Below, in pieces: positions 8,662-17,360 of a DNA stretch of 64,000 bases. The notes under the pieces were generated by a model. It was given only the letters and a program-made list of their open reading frames with translations. It was not told where the DNA came from and did no database searches. The DNA lies in NCBI RefSeq assembly GCF_017873965.1, contig NZ_JAGGKT010000001.1, positions 558,001 through 622,000 on the forward strand. Direction: 5' to 3'. Numbering within the stretch: the first letter of the stretch is position 1; each line of letters opens with the position of its first letter. Made by a program: the position numbers and the translations under genes. This stretch comes from Ammoniphilus resinae (GTDB taxonomy: Bacteria; Bacillota; Bacilli; Aneurinibacillales; RAOX-1).

Positions 8662-9756
8662 GTGTTGACCGTGAAAAAGTCTAAAGTCATTGCATTAGTT
8701 GATATAAATAGCATGTTTGCTAGTTGTCACCAAAGTATTGACCCTTCTTTGCGGGGGAAACCTGTGATTGTTGGCGGGTCGATGACCGATAAACGAAAAG
8801 GCCTGGTAATAGCCGCATCTTATGAAGCAAAGGCGAAAGGGATTAAGACCACGATGAGCGCCTATGAAGCACGGAAGCTTTGTCCTGAAGCAATCTTTGT
8901 GCAACGGAATCACACCTTGTATAGCGAATTTTCCGCAAAAATTATGGAGTTTTTTCGCTTAGTTGGTCCAACAGAAGTTGCCTCTATTGATGAGGCTTAT
9001 GTTGATTTGACGAATCGCATACAAAATGGCGATGACCCAATGGTCATTGCCCGGTATATTCAAAGGACTTTATACCAAAAAATTCATATCCCTTGTTCGA
9101 TTGGGCTAGGAGAAAACCGGATCATTGCTAAAATGTCTAGCGAGGTTAAGAAACCATTAGGCATTACTTGGTTTACCCGACAACAATTTCAAGCTTTCTT
9201 TCATCCCAAACCAACAGTGGTGTTGCATGGATGCGGGGAAGCCACAGCGGAAAAACTACGCGAAAAGCTAGGCATTGAAACTATTGGGGACTTAGCACAG
9301 ATAGATTTTCATAGCATTAGACTTGTTCTTGGAAAACGCGGGGAATGGTTAAGATTGGCCGCCCAGGGAATTTCCTCAGATACCGTGAATCCTGATCGGG
9401 AAAAAGGGGGAAAGACAATTGGGAGGGAGACAACCTTTCCGAATCCAGTGAGTAACCCCGAGCAGATTTTAGCAGTGGCGAAGAAGATGGCAGAAAGACT
9501 TGTTAACCATTTGAAAGAAAAGCAGAGAAAGGCGCGTACTGTATCCCTAGTTTATAAGCTCGAACGACTGGGCAGATCCCATTCGAAAAGCAAAACATTG
9601 CCTTTACCGACCAATGATCCCAATGAAATCATAGCAGCTGCTAGTGCATTATATTCAGAGCATTTATGGGAAACTCCGCTTCACCTTTTTGGGCTGCGAC
9701 TTAGTAATTTTGAGGAAGAAATATTTGAACAAATAACGATGGATGAAATTCTTTAA
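8662..9756 (+). CDS. dinB: Y-family DNA polymerase IV
   Basis: A 364-aa translesion polymerase that copies past damaged bases with low fidelity. Palm-domain acidic residues are visible as D14 in ALVDINSMFASC and D110/E111 in ASIDEAYVDL; the finger segment VGGSMTDKRKGLVIAASYEAK and the helix-hairpin-helix region VVLHGCGEATAEKL are present, followed by a little-finger domain. No obvious C-terminal clamp-binding peptide is visible. The GTG start has AGGAGA 9 nt upstream. It is transcribed alone between two hairpins. Confidence 0.92.
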   Translation: MLTVKKSKVIALVDINSMFASCHQSIDPSLRGKPVIVGGSMTDKRKGLVIAASYEAKAKGIKTTMSAYEARKLCPEAIFVQRNHTLYSEFSAKIMEFFRLVGPTEVASIDEAYVDLTNRIQNGDDPMVIARYIQRTLYQKIHIPCSIGLGENRIIAKMSSEVKKPLGITWFTRQQFQAFFHPKPTVVLHGCGEATAEKLREKLGIETIGDLAQIDFHSIRLVLGKRGEWLRLAAQGISSDTVNPDREKGGKTIGRETTFPNPVSNPEQILAVAKKMAERLVNHLKEKQRKARTVSLVYKLERLGRSHSKSKTLPLPTNDPNEIIAAASALYSEHLWETPLHLFGLRLSNFEEEIFEQITMDEIL

Positions 9757-9758
9757 AA

Positions 9759-9782
9759 AGAGGAAACTTCGTGGTTTCCTCT
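9759..9782. terminator. Hairpin between dinB and the convergent gene
   Basis: AGAGGAAAC and GTTTCCTCT form a 9-bp stem with a 6-nt loop, placed between two convergent genes and flanked by A- and T-rich sequence, so it may serve both strands. Confidence 0.65.
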
Positions 9783-9789
9783 ATTTGAT

Positions 9790-10419
9790 TTAGATCCCCC
9801 CGTCAGTCCCGCCCAAAACCTGCGTAATATACCAACTTCCATCGATTTCCTTAACTTTCAAAGAGGCTGATTCAAGGCCAGCGTTCCCTGTGGATGTTTT
9901 CAATTGAAATTCCACTTCGAATTCCCAGGTATTGTCGTCCGATTTTTCTTCCTTTGTGATATTCACTTTATCGACCCAAGGGCTGGAAACACCAGTCACC
10001 CAGTGAAGCTGTTCATAGTGTGACCTCGTTTTCTCCTTTAGATCAGGAGAGAGGACAGCAAATTGCACGGCCCCATTGCGATTTTGCACAGCTTCTGCCC
10101 AAGTCTGAACAGTCTCCTTTGGAGTTTTGGCTGCCAAGCCTTGTTGTAAAAGCATAAGTTGCTGGCTTAGATCGGAATTGGCGGAGTTAATATTGACAGT
10201 TCGTTGCTTTTCGTTCCACTGTACATCAGCTCCTAAAGCTTCAGCGGCAACTCGAAGAGGCACCATTACTCTGTCGTTCTTGATTTCAGGTGTGACGTCG
10301 GCACTGACGGTTTGTCCATTTACAATCAGTTGAATTGGGGTGGCTCCAAAAGCTAGCCCTGTCAAGGATGCACAAAGAACAGCGACACCACCTGCGACCA
10401 TCCATTTTCTTCTATTCAT
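9790..10419 (-). CDS. Secreted stalk-domain protein (copper amine oxidase N-like)
   Basis: A 209-aa protein with a signal peptide (RRKWMVAGGVAVLCASLTGLAFG) followed by one copper-amine-oxidase-like stalk domain (about residues 30-75, with IVNGQTV, DRVMVPLRVAAEALGADV and WNEKQRTVNI). The C-terminal part (about 90-209) is a separate all-beta-looking domain I cannot name. ATG at 10419 is preferred because AAAGGTGAG lies about 7 nt before it, whereas the ATG at 10425 is too close. It probably acts in the cell envelope. Two further stalk-domain proteins occur in the window (27356-29005, 55825-56454). Confidence 0.8.
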   Translation of the reverse strand: MNRRKWMVAGGVAVLCASLTGLAFGATPIQLIVNGQTVSADVTPEIKNDRVMVPLRVAAEALGADVQWNEKQRTVNINSANSDLSQQLMLLQQGLAAKTPKETVQTWAEAVQNRNGAVQFAVLSPDLKEKTRSHYEQLHWVTGVSSPWVDKVNITKEEKSDDNTWEFEVEFQLKTSTGNAGLESASLKVKEIDGSWYITQVLGGTDGGI

Positions 10420-10489
10420 GTTCATCTCACCTTTACTTAAACTTAATCAGTCTCTATCTATTAAACGAACAAGAGGAGGGAAATGTTGC

Positions 10490-11143
10490 TTAATCTCTTC
10501 GAATCCGCTGAACCAAACTTAATAATAGAAAAGAAAACACAACAATGGAGAGCACCCAATAAGAGGCAAGGACCATATTGCCTGATTCAGCAGCCATAAA
10601 GATGGCAATTGGGATGGTTTCTGTTTTGCCAGGAATATCCCCGGCGAACATGAGAGTTGCTCCAAACTCTCCAATTGCACGGGCGAATCCCAACATAAAA
10701 CCAGACATCGTAAATCTCCAGGAAAGGGGAAAGATTACATAGCAGAATACCTGCCATTCATTTGCCCCCATCGATCTTGCTGCTTCCTCCAATTCTTTGT
10801 CGACCGATTCAAACCCCGTTTTTAACGTCTGGTAAACCAAAGGAAAGGCAACAACGGTTGCCGCAATAACTGCTGCCCACCAGGTAAACACTATGGGTTG
10901 ATTAAATAGCCATTCGATCCCTTGCCCTATCCAGCTTTGTTTGCCAAAAATGACCAAAAGCCCAAAACCGACAACGGTCGGAGGAAGCACAAGGGGAAGC
11001 ATAAGAATCGTTTCCACAACAACCTTTCCTTTGAACGAACGGCGCACCATCCACCAAGTAGCAATGAGGGCCAAGACAAAGGCGAAAACACTCGCTACAA
11101 TTGTCACCTGTAAAGAAATTCGAATCGGGGACCAAAAATCCAT
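10490..11143 (-). CDS. modB: Molybdate ABC transporter permease
   Basis: A 217-aa inner-membrane permease of the ModB/CysTW type. It has five or six membrane helices and the cytoplasmic EAA loop EEAARSMGANEWQVFCYVIFP, where the ATPase would dock, followed by GFARAIGEFGATLMFAG typical of ModB. Start ATG overlaps the modA stop by one base with GTGGGGGAT upstream. The expected ATPase gene modC is not downstream: the next gene on this strand is an unrelated stalk-domain protein. The transporter must therefore borrow an ATPase encoded elsewhere. Confidence 0.92.
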   Translation of the reverse strand: MDFWSPIRISLQVTIVASVFAFVLALIATWWMVRRSFKGKVVVETILMLPLVLPPTVVGFGLLVIFGKQSWIGQGIEWLFNQPIVFTWWAAVIAATVVAFPLVYQTLKTGFESVDKELEEAARSMGANEWQVFCYVIFPLSWRFTMSGFMLGFARAIGEFGATLMFAGDIPGKTETIPIAIFMAAESGNMVLASYWVLSIVVFSFLLLSLVQRIRRD

Positions 11144-11940
11144 TAGCGATCCCCCACTATCTCAAAACCATACTTGGTAAATACGGAAGCAGCTTCAGGT
11201 TCGCTCAACCACTGGTAAAGGCTTTGCGCTTCTTTTGGCTGTTCGGAATTCCTCGTGACCCCAATTGGGTAAACGATTGGGGAATGGGTATTCTGATCAG
11301 CCGTCACAACCAATTTTACCTTCTCGGACCGAGCCGCATCTGTTTGATAGACGATCCCCGCTTCCACATTTCCGGTTTCTACGTAAGAGAGTACTTGTCG
11401 GACATCCTTTGCAAAAACTAGCTTTGGCTGTAACCCATTCCAAAGCCCCAGGTGCGTTAGTGCTTCTTTCGCATAGGTTCCAGCTGGTACGGATTCCGGG
11501 TGTCCGATTGCTACCTTCTGGATGGACGGATTCTGCAGGTCTTCAAAGTTTTCAATTTTTAAATCGGTACTTTTTGGAACGACAAGAACTAGCTGATTTT
11601 TTAATAAGTTTGAAGTATGTTGTGGATCGATGAGGTCCTTCTGCAGCAATTCATCCATCTGTTTTTTTGCGGCAGAAAAATAGAGATCAGCAGGCGCCCC
11701 TTGTTCAATTTGTTTTTGCAGGGTTCCGGATGAACCGTAGCTTATCACGATTTTTTGGTTTGGGTGTGATGATTCATACAGTGGTGCTAGTTCTTTCATT
11801 GCATCGGCAAGGCTTGCAGCCGCCAAGACATATAATTCGACGGGAGCTTGTCCTGCTTCGGATTGTTTGCTTGTGGAACTGCATCCGACCATAAGGGCAA
11901 TTGTGGTGAATAGGAGGAATTTACGAATTATAAGTCTCAT
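11143..11940 (-). CDS. modA: Molybdate-binding lipoprotein of ABC transporter
   Basis: A 265-aa substrate-binding protein anchored by a lipobox ending at Cys20 (LMVGC). The mature region carries the ModA signatures LAAASLADAMKEL, YGSSGTLQKQIEQGAPADLYFSA and AGIVYQTDA, which form the oxyanion pocket. It captures molybdate (or tungstate) outside the membrane and delivers it to ModB. RBS AAAAAGGAC precedes the ATG. First gene of a two-gene modAB operon. Confidence 0.93.
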   Translation of the reverse strand: MRLIIRKFLLFTTIALMVGCSSTSKQSEAGQAPVELYVLAAASLADAMKELAPLYESSHPNQKIVISYGSSGTLQKQIEQGAPADLYFSAAKKQMDELLQKDLIDPQHTSNLLKNQLVLVVPKSTDLKIENFEDLQNPSIQKVAIGHPESVPAGTYAKEALTHLGLWNGLQPKLVFAKDVRQVLSYVETGNVEAGIVYQTDAARSEKVKLVVTADQNTHSPIVYPIGVTRNSEQPKEAQSLYQWLSEPEAASVFTKYGFEIVGDR

Positions 11941-12155
11941 TTGAAATGTCCTTTTTCTTTTAATATAAATTATCTTGATTATATCAAATTGGAGGGAAGA
12001 GTTGTAAGACGTGGAGATACTTTAATATGAGCGGACAAATGATGAAACTGCTTATCGTATCGAGGAAAATAAAGAGGGCGAATTGGTCCTTTTCATTATG
12101 GCTGGAACGAGAGAATTGGGAAACGATAAAAAAATATATGACATAGGGAGTTAAC

Positions 12156-12184
12156 TTGACTAGATTGGCAATTGGAAATATAAT
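12156..12184 (+). promoter_or_regulatory. Near-consensus sigma-A promoter of the tRNA unit
   Basis: TTGACT (12156-12161), 17-nt spacer, TATAAT (12179-12184); only one mismatch to consensus. Transcription would start near 12191, 12 nt before the first tRNA. Confidence 0.85.
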
Positions 12185-12202
12185 GATTTTTAACTAAGAA
12201 AT

Positions 12203-12276
12203 GGCGGTCGTGGCGAAGTGGTTAACTCATCGGATTGCGTTCCCATTCGTGGGTTCGATTCCCATCGATCGCCCCA
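12203..12276 (+). tRNA. Degenerate tRNA-His-like gene with damaged anticodon arm
   Basis: The acceptor stem has eight pairs (12203-12210 with 12266-12273), the extra G-1:C73 pair being diagnostic of tRNA-His, and the T arm (12249-12265) and encoded CCA are intact. Recalled Bacillus tRNA-His is almost identical outside the middle. Here the D stem reads GCG/CTC with a C-T mismatch, and about 3 nt are lost from the anticodon arm: only GGA (12232-12234) can pair with TCC (12241-12243) around a six-base loop TTGCGT, so no GTG anticodon remains. If read as a standard loop, the triplet would be GCG. Either a pseudogene or a tRNA with a non-standard job. Confidence 0.7.
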
Positions 12277-12280
12277 TAAA

Positions 12281-12355
12281 GGGAGTATAGCCAAGTGGTA
12301 AGGCACAGGTCTGCAAAACCTTTATTCCCCGGTTCAAATCCGGGTACTCCCTCCA
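12281..12355 (+). tRNA. tRNA-Cys (anticodon GCA)
   Basis: Acceptor stem GGGAGTA/TACTCCC, anticodon loop CTGCAAA giving GCA, T arm CCGGGTTCAAATCCGG-like (CCCGG/CCGGG with TTCAAAT loop), discriminator T and encoded CCA. Only 4 nt separate it from the degenerate tRNA-His upstream, so both should be on one precursor. Confidence 0.95.
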
Positions 12356-12364
12356 AGGAAAAAA

Positions 12365-12388
12365 GCGCCAAATCCTAGGATCCAGCGC
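12365..12388 (-). terminator. Terminator of the prkA-yhbH-spoVR cluster
   Basis: GCGC arms enclose the inner palindrome ATCCTAGGAT; on the minus strand the stem is followed by a T tract (complement of the A run 12359-12364). It lies 17 nt after the spoVR stop. Confidence 0.7.
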
Positions 12389-12404
12389 CCCAACTTAACC
12401 TTCT

Positions 12405-13793
12405 CTATATAAACTTCCGATGCACTTTTTCCCCATCTGTTGAGAACACGACTCGTCGTTCTTCAATCATCGTTTGAAGATGAACGTTCCTACCCCATAG
12501 TTGTTGCACGTAAGGCAGGGTTTTCTCAATATAGCGAAGGTCTAATTCGCTGCCCTCATAGTGATGATGCAGATGCAAATCAGGATCGGCATCGATTACG
12601 GTCAGATAGGGAAAACCGCCATTGACACGGCTTTCAATAAAAGTATCCCGTACCTTCTCCCATTCCGTGCTGTTGATGACATAATCTGAACCGATTTTTC
12701 CGAAAGAAAACATGTTCAGTTCCTTGACCAGATCTTGAGTTAGGTAATTACGGATAAAGCTTGTATCCGACTCAAGTTCACGAACCTCAAATAGATGATC
12801 GCGGCCAAACCGTTTTTCGATGTCTTCGAACATTTTCAACCCAACATAATACGGGTTGATTTGTGTTGTCGAAGGCTGGATGACTGATGCGTTGAGTTTG
12901 GCGAATTCGATGGTCTCTTCATCGCTAAGATCAAGTTCCCGCATGATATGCAAATGCCAATAAGTGGCCCAACCTTCGTTCATCACTTTGGTTTCAATTT
13001 GCGGCCAAAAATAACTCATCTCATCCCGTACGATTGTCAAAATGTCTCGCTGCCAATCTTCCAGATGGCGGCTATTCTCCATAATAAATAACAAGATATC
13101 CTTCTCAGGCTCCATGGAGTGTGATGGGCTCTCCTTTTCTTCCCGGTGTCCCTTTAAGATATCCCGAATACTCGTAGGTCCCGAAGGGGAGGGAGAAGAC
13201 ACCGTTTCACCTCCAACAGCAGGTTCTAACTCCCACAGATCCTCATAGGGTTGTTGTGTCCGTACTTTTTTCAAATGATCCACTTGTTGTTTCTTCTTAA
13301 TACGGTCTGCGTGGGGGTCAATATGCTCTGCGATGGCCATTGCGGCATCGAGGAACGATTCCACCTTGGCCCGGCCATAAGTCTTTTCATATTGTCGGAT
13401 ACGGTCCGCACTGGCTGCCATACTTTCCACCATATTCCGATTGGTATGGGCGAAATGGGCATTATTTTTAAAGAAGTCACAATGCGCTAGTACGTGGGCG
13501 ACAATTAATTTGTTTTGAATCAATGTATTAGAATCGAGTAAGAAGGCATAACAGGGATTAGAGTTAATCACCAACTCATAAATCTTGCTCATGCCTAGGT
13601 CATATTGCATTTTCATTTTATAAAATGCCTTTCCGAAACTCCAATGGTTGTAGCGAGTAGGCATTCCATAGGCACCAAAGGTATAGATGACTTCCGGTGG
13701 ACAAATTTCATAGCGCATAGGGAAGAAGTCCAAACCAAGGCTTTTTGCTTTCTGCGTAATTTCATCAATAGCTTGTTCCAACTGCTGCATCAT
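12405..13793 (-). CDS. spoVR: SpoVR family protein
   Basis: A 462-aa cytoplasmic protein of the SpoVR/YcgB family. In Bacillus subtilis spoVR affects spore cortex formation; its molecular activity is not known. Family motifs seen are [32 protein letters not shown] near the N-terminus, the His/Asp-rich [12 protein letters not shown] and [16 protein letters not shown]. The start ATG overlaps the yhbH stop (ATGA) and has GAGGAG upstream. The prkA-yhbH-spoVR order matches the conserved kinase/VWA/SpoVR trio (yeaG-yeaH-ycgB in Escherichia coli), which suggests a common stress or sporulation function. Confidence 0.94.
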   Translation of the reverse strand: MMQQLEQAIDEITQKAKSLGLDFFPMRYEICPPEVIYTFGAYGMPTRYNHWSFGKAFYKMKMQYDLGMSKIYELVINSNPCYAFLLDSNTLIQNKLIVAHVLAHCDFFKNNAHFAHTNRNMVESMAASADRIRQYEKTYGRAKVESFLDAAMAIAEHIDPHADRIKKKQQVDHLKKVRTQQPYEDLWELEPAVGGETVSSPSPSGPTSIRDILKGHREEKESPSHSMEPEKDILLFIMENSRHLEDWQRDILTIVRDEMSYFWPQIETKVMNEGWATYWHLHIMRELDLSDEETIEFAKLNASVIQPSTTQINPYYVGLKMFEDIEKRFGRDHLFEVRELESDTSFIRNYLTQDLVKELNMFSFGKIGSDYVINSTEWEKVRDTFIESRVNGGFPYLTVIDADPDLHLHHHYEGSELDLRYIEKTLPYVQQLWGRNVHLQTMIEERRVVFSTDGEKVHRKFI

Positions 13794-14959
13794 GCCTTCA
13801 ACTCCTCTTCTTTGTTTTCCGTAAAGAAGGTGGTGAGTGCCTGAAGAATATCTTTTCTTTCATAGATGACGGCTGACCTTAATTTAGGATGATCAATGCT
13901 TTTGAAAACATCCCCCAGGGTGGACATCCGATGATGTTGATTAATTTCACCATAAGCAAAGAAATTGCTGACTTCCATCACCTTTTGAATAATTTCAATA
14001 CACTCATCATTATCTGAAGGTAGATTATCACCGTCGGAGAAGTGAATGGGATATATATTGTATTTACTGGGCGAATATTTTTGCTGAATCAACTCAAGTG
14101 CTAGCTTATAGGCAGAAGAACAAACTGTTCCTCCCATTTCCCCTTTGGTAAAAAAGTGTTCCTCGGAAACCACTTTGGCATGGGTATGATGGGCAATAAA
14201 GACAATTTCCACGTTCGAATAATTCTGCCGGAGAAAGCGTGAAATCCAAAAAAAGGTTGTCCTTGCTATATCCTTCTCGAATCTCCCCATACTGCCGCTC
14301 GTGTCCATCATGCAAAGCACAACCGCTTGCGAATGTGGGATCTTTACCTCAGACCAAGTTTTAAAGCGCAAATCATCCTCAAGAATTTTTCCCAGCCCTT
14401 TTTTACCTTCTTGGGCATTTCTTTTGATGGCTTGCAATATCGTCCGCTTTTTATCCAAATTGCCCATGATCCCTTTTTTCCGAATATCATTAAATTGGAT
14501 CGAATCGACGACAACCTCCGCCTGTTCCTTCTTATCTAAATGGGGAAGCTTGAGCCGGGAGAATAAATGGTTTTCTACCTCTTCCAAGGTAACCTCGGTT
14601 TCAAAGTAGTCCACCCCAGGTTGATCACCGGCCCCTGCCCCTTTTCCAGGACCTTGCTGCTGTTGATTTGGATCGCCATCCTTAGCAACGACATCCCCTT
14701 TTTTCGCCGACCCATTCCCTGTTCCAACGTGGTTCTGCCGTTTATAGTTATAGCGAAAGCGAAATTCGTCTAAAGAGCGAATCGGGATTTTTACAATGTT
14801 CTTCCCATTGGAGGCAAAGATTCCTTCCTCGGCCACCATATCGGCCAAGTTATTACGCAAGGCTTCTTTTACCTTTTCGCGATGGCGGGTTTGATCCTCA
14901 TAGCCTTTTCGGTGCAGGGACCAATCCTCTTGGGAGATCAAAAATAAAGGTTCTGACAT
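13790..14959 (-). CDS. yhbH: DUF444/YhbH family VWA-like protein
   Basis: A 389-aa protein with a C-terminal von Willebrand A-like domain whose metal site is visible as [10 protein letters not shown], preceded by a Gly/Gln-rich linker around residue 85-110. It is the partner normally encoded beside PrkA. ATG at 14959 ([13 protein letters not shown]) is chosen: an in-frame GTG at 15022 lies inside an inverted repeat and lacks a ribosome site, and the resulting length fits the family. The site before 14959 is weak (GTGGTG), consistent with reduced translation relative to prkA. Confidence 0.9.
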   Translation of the reverse strand: MSEPLFLISQEDWSLHRKGYEDQTRHREKVKEALRNNLADMVAEEGIFASNGKNIVKIPIRSLDEFRFRYNYKRQNHVGTGNGSAKKGDVVAKDGDPNQQQQGPGKGAGAGDQPGVDYFETEVTLEEVENHLFSRLKLPHLDKKEQAEVVVDSIQFNDIRKKGIMGNLDKKRTILQAIKRNAQEGKKGLGKILEDDLRFKTWSEVKIPHSQAVVLCMMDTSGSMGRFEKDIARTTFFWISRFLRQNYSNVEIVFIAHHTHAKVVSEEHFFTKGEMGGTVCSSAYKLALELIQQKYSPSKYNIYPIHFSDGDNLPSDNDECIEIIQKVMEVSNFFAYGEINQHHRMSTLGDVFKSIDHPKLRSAVIYERKDILQALTTFFTENKEEELKA

Positions 14960-14992
14960 CTTTTTGCACCACACTTTCCTGTGAAAATAGCT

Positions 14993-15022
14993 GTGTTCCA
15001 GCGGGTTGTTCAGCTGGAACAC
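14993..15022 (-). repeat. Perfect intercistronic hairpin between prkA and yhbH
   Basis: GTGTTCCAGC and GCTGGAACAC form a perfect 10-bp stem with a 10-nt loop, 12 nt after the prkA stop and 33 nt before the yhbH start. There is no T tract, so it is more likely a processing or mRNA-stabilising element than a full terminator. Confidence 0.7.
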
Positions 15023-15034
15023 AGGAGAGAAAAC

Positions 15035-16930
15035 CTAGCGATTCAACAGACTGCCAGTGTATTTCAGCAATTCATTGGCGCAATTTGGGCAATAGTTATG
15101 CCCATCAATCAAACGCGCGGTAACTTCGTTCACTTTTTTCAGCTGCTGCTCATCCGGCGTTTTTGCAGAAGTTGTGATTTTCACTACATCCTTTAGATCA
15201 GCAAATAGTTTCTTTTCAATCGCCTCACGCAAACGGTCATGTGAATCATATTCAAAGCGCTTCCCTTTTCTCGCATAGCTCGACAAACGGATAAGAATTT
15301 CCTCACGGAATGCCTTCTTTGCATTTTCCGAAATTCCGATTTGTTCTTCAATCGACCGCATCAGTTTTTCGTCAGGATCAACCTGTTCATCCGTAATCGG
15401 GTCAGCGAGTGTTTTCCCATGGCAATAGGCTTCAACATTATCCAGATAGTTATTGAGCAATGTTTTCGCAGACTCTTCGAAAGAATACACGAAAGCTTTT
15501 TGTACTTCTTTTTTGGCAATCTCATCATATTCCTTCCGCGCAATGCCAATTAGATTGAGGAAGTGTTCCTTTTCATCCAAGGTTATACTTGGGTGGGTAT
15601 CAAGCCCATCCTTCAACGCTCTAAGGACATTTAACGGATTGATGCAGGACATTTCATTTTTTATTAGTGCGCTAGAAATCCGATTGATCACATAACGGGG
15701 ATCGATGCCGGACATCCCTTCTTCTGCGAATTCATTCTTTAACTCTCGTAAATCAGAAGTACCGAAATTTTCCATTTCTTCCCCATCATAGAGTCGCATC
15801 TTGGTGACCAGATCCAGACCTTGATTTTTTGACTCTTTCAGCCTTGTCAAGACACTAAACATCGCAGCGGCACGTAACGCATGTGGTGCAATATGGACAC
15901 TAGTCAAGTCGCTTTGTTTGACAAGCTTCTCATAGATTCGAACTTCCTCTGAAACCTTAAGGTTATAGGGGATCGGCATGACGATAATTCTTGAATGTAA
16001 AGCTTCATTTTTCTTATTGTTAATAAAAGACTTGTATTCCGTTTCATTGGTATGAGCGACAACCAATTCGTCAGCAGAAATAAGAGCAAAACGGCCGGCT
16101 TTGAAATTTCCTTCCTGGGTTAGAGAGAGTAAATTCCATAGGAATTTCTCATCACATTTGAGCATTTCCTGGAATTCCATTAAGCCGCGATTAGCTTTAT
16201 TTAATTCTCCATCAAAACGGTAAGCACGTGGGTCAGATTCTGAACCGTATTCGGAAATCGTAGAGAAGTCAATGCTTCCAGTTAGTTCAGAGATATCCTG
16301 CGATTTCGGGTCTGACGGACTAAAAGTCCCAATCCCTACTCGGTCGTCTTCAGAAAATAGGACACGTCTGACAGGGACATTACGGATCTCACCATTCCAT
16401 TCTTCCCTAAGCTTAAACCGGCAGATTGGACAAAGATTACCTTCGATTTTAATCCCATATTCTTCTTCGAAATGAGGGCGTAAACGCTCAGGGATTAAAT
16501 GGAGCGGATCTTCATGCATCGGGCAACCGTCAATCGCGTAAACTGCGCCGGCTTCTGAACGGCTGAAGTTTTCAAGCCCACGTTTAAGTAGTGAAACGAT
16601 GGTTGATTTTCCTCCGCTTACAGGCCCCATCAGCAAAAGTACACGTTTCCTTACGTCGAGACGTCGTGCAGAGGAATGGAAATAGTCTTCTACTAATCTT
16701 TCAATAGATTCATCGAGACCAAACATAGCATCGCTAAAAAACTTATATTTCTTTACACCGTCAATTTCCTCGACCCCAGCTTCCATTATCATGTTGTAAA
16801 TACGGGAATGTGCTGTTTGCGCAATGCCTGGGCTTTGCTTCACCATCTCCAGATACTGTTCAAAATTTCCCTTCCATTGCAGGTTCGATTCCTCGTGATG
16901 GAATTCATCCAAAAGTCTTAAAATCCCCAT
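15035..16930 (-). CDS. prkA: PrkA serine protein kinase (AAA+ and kinase-like domains)
   Basis: A 631-aa protein, the same length I recall for Bacillus subtilis PrkA. The N-terminal AAA+ region has a Walker A GPVSGGKST at about residues 102-110; a zinc-like CPICRFK pair and the CPNC near the C-terminus are also visible. The C-terminal part is the PrkA kinase-like domain. In Bacillus it is linked to sporulation gene expression, and protease activity has been reported for the family. RBS AAAGGAG lies 8 nt before the ATG. It leads the prkA-yhbH-spoVR cluster. Confidence 0.95.
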   Translation of the reverse strand: MGILRLLDEFHHEESNLQWKGNFEQYLEMVKQSPGIAQTAHSRIYNMIMEAGVEEIDGVKKYKFFSDAMFGLDESIERLVEDYFHSSARRLDVRKRVLLLMGPVSGGKSTIVSLLKRGLENFSRSEAGAVYAIDGCPMHEDPLHLIPERLRPHFEEEYGIKIEGNLCPICRFKLREEWNGEIRNVPVRRVLFSEDDRVGIGTFSPSDPKSQDISELTGSIDFSTISEYGSESDPRAYRFDGELNKANRGLMEFQEMLKCDEKFLWNLLSLTQEGNFKAGRFALISADELVVAHTNETEYKSFINNKKNEALHSRIIVMPIPYNLKVSEEVRIYEKLVKQSDLTSVHIAPHALRAAAMFSVLTRLKESKNQGLDLVTKMRLYDGEEMENFGTSDLRELKNEFAEEGMSGIDPRYVINRISSALIKNEMSCINPLNVLRALKDGLDTHPSITLDEKEHFLNLIGIARKEYDEIAKKEVQKAFVYSFEESAKTLLNNYLDNVEAYCHGKTLADPITDEQVDPDEKLMRSIEEQIGISENAKKAFREEILIRLSSYARKGKRFEYDSHDRLREAIEKKLFADLKDVVKITTSAKTPDEQQLKKVNEVTARLIDGHNYCPNCANELLKYTGSLLNR

Positions 16931-17102
16931 GTTTTGACTCCTTTCCTACTTCAAAGTATCGTTTCTCCTGTTAGTTCAAGGTGTTTGAATAGTATCATTG
17001 TTGACCGAAATTTCCGATTATAATCATGAATTTTCTCAACTTTTCTACATGACCATCTATTTTTTGTATTGGAATAGATAAAAAAGCATTTATGGGCAAA
17101 AA

Positions 17103-17139
17103 AAAGAAACTGGCAGTTGTAAAATCTGCCAGTTTCTTT
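17103..17139 (-). terminator. Strong terminator after the YqzM-like gene
   Basis: A 14-bp perfect stem (17103-17116 with 17126-17139) and 9-nt loop; on the minus strand it runs into a T-rich tract. It separates the 41-aa gene from prkA. Confidence 0.85.
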
Positions 17140-17160
17140 ATGTAGCCGGTGATCCACGCA

Positions 17161-17286
17161 TTACTTTTGTAAAACACTAATGATTGTAAACAACACAGCC
17201 ATTAGCAGGAAAAAACCAAATGAAACGGTGAAGCCGGTTGCACTATCCACGATATCGTCTTGAGATACATCCTTTTTATAATCCAT
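17161..17286 (-). CDS. YqzM-like 41-aa single-pass membrane protein
   Basis: ATG at 17286 follows GGAGGTGAG at ideal spacing; the frame encodes MDYKKDVSQDDIVDSATGF followed by one hydrophobic helix (about residues 20-38) and stops at 17161. The hydrophilic head with DxxVDSxxGF and a single tail helix matches my memory of the YqzM family of sporeformers. No function is known to me. It has its own terminator, 22 nt downstream, and lies 74 nt downstream of ccdA on the same strand. Confidence 0.75.
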   Translation of the reverse strand: MDYKKDVSQDDIVDSATGFTVSFGFFLLMAVLFTIISVLQK

Positions 17287-17360
17287 GACTCTCACCTCCA
17301 TCTTCACTATCATATTACCATATACCATTAATATGTGGAAAAGGTAAAGAACAAATTAAT

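Noticed and set aside
12203-12276. tRNA-Sec as identity of the 8-bp acceptor tRNA
   Set aside because: No long variable arm and no TCA anticodon; similarity is to tRNA-His.
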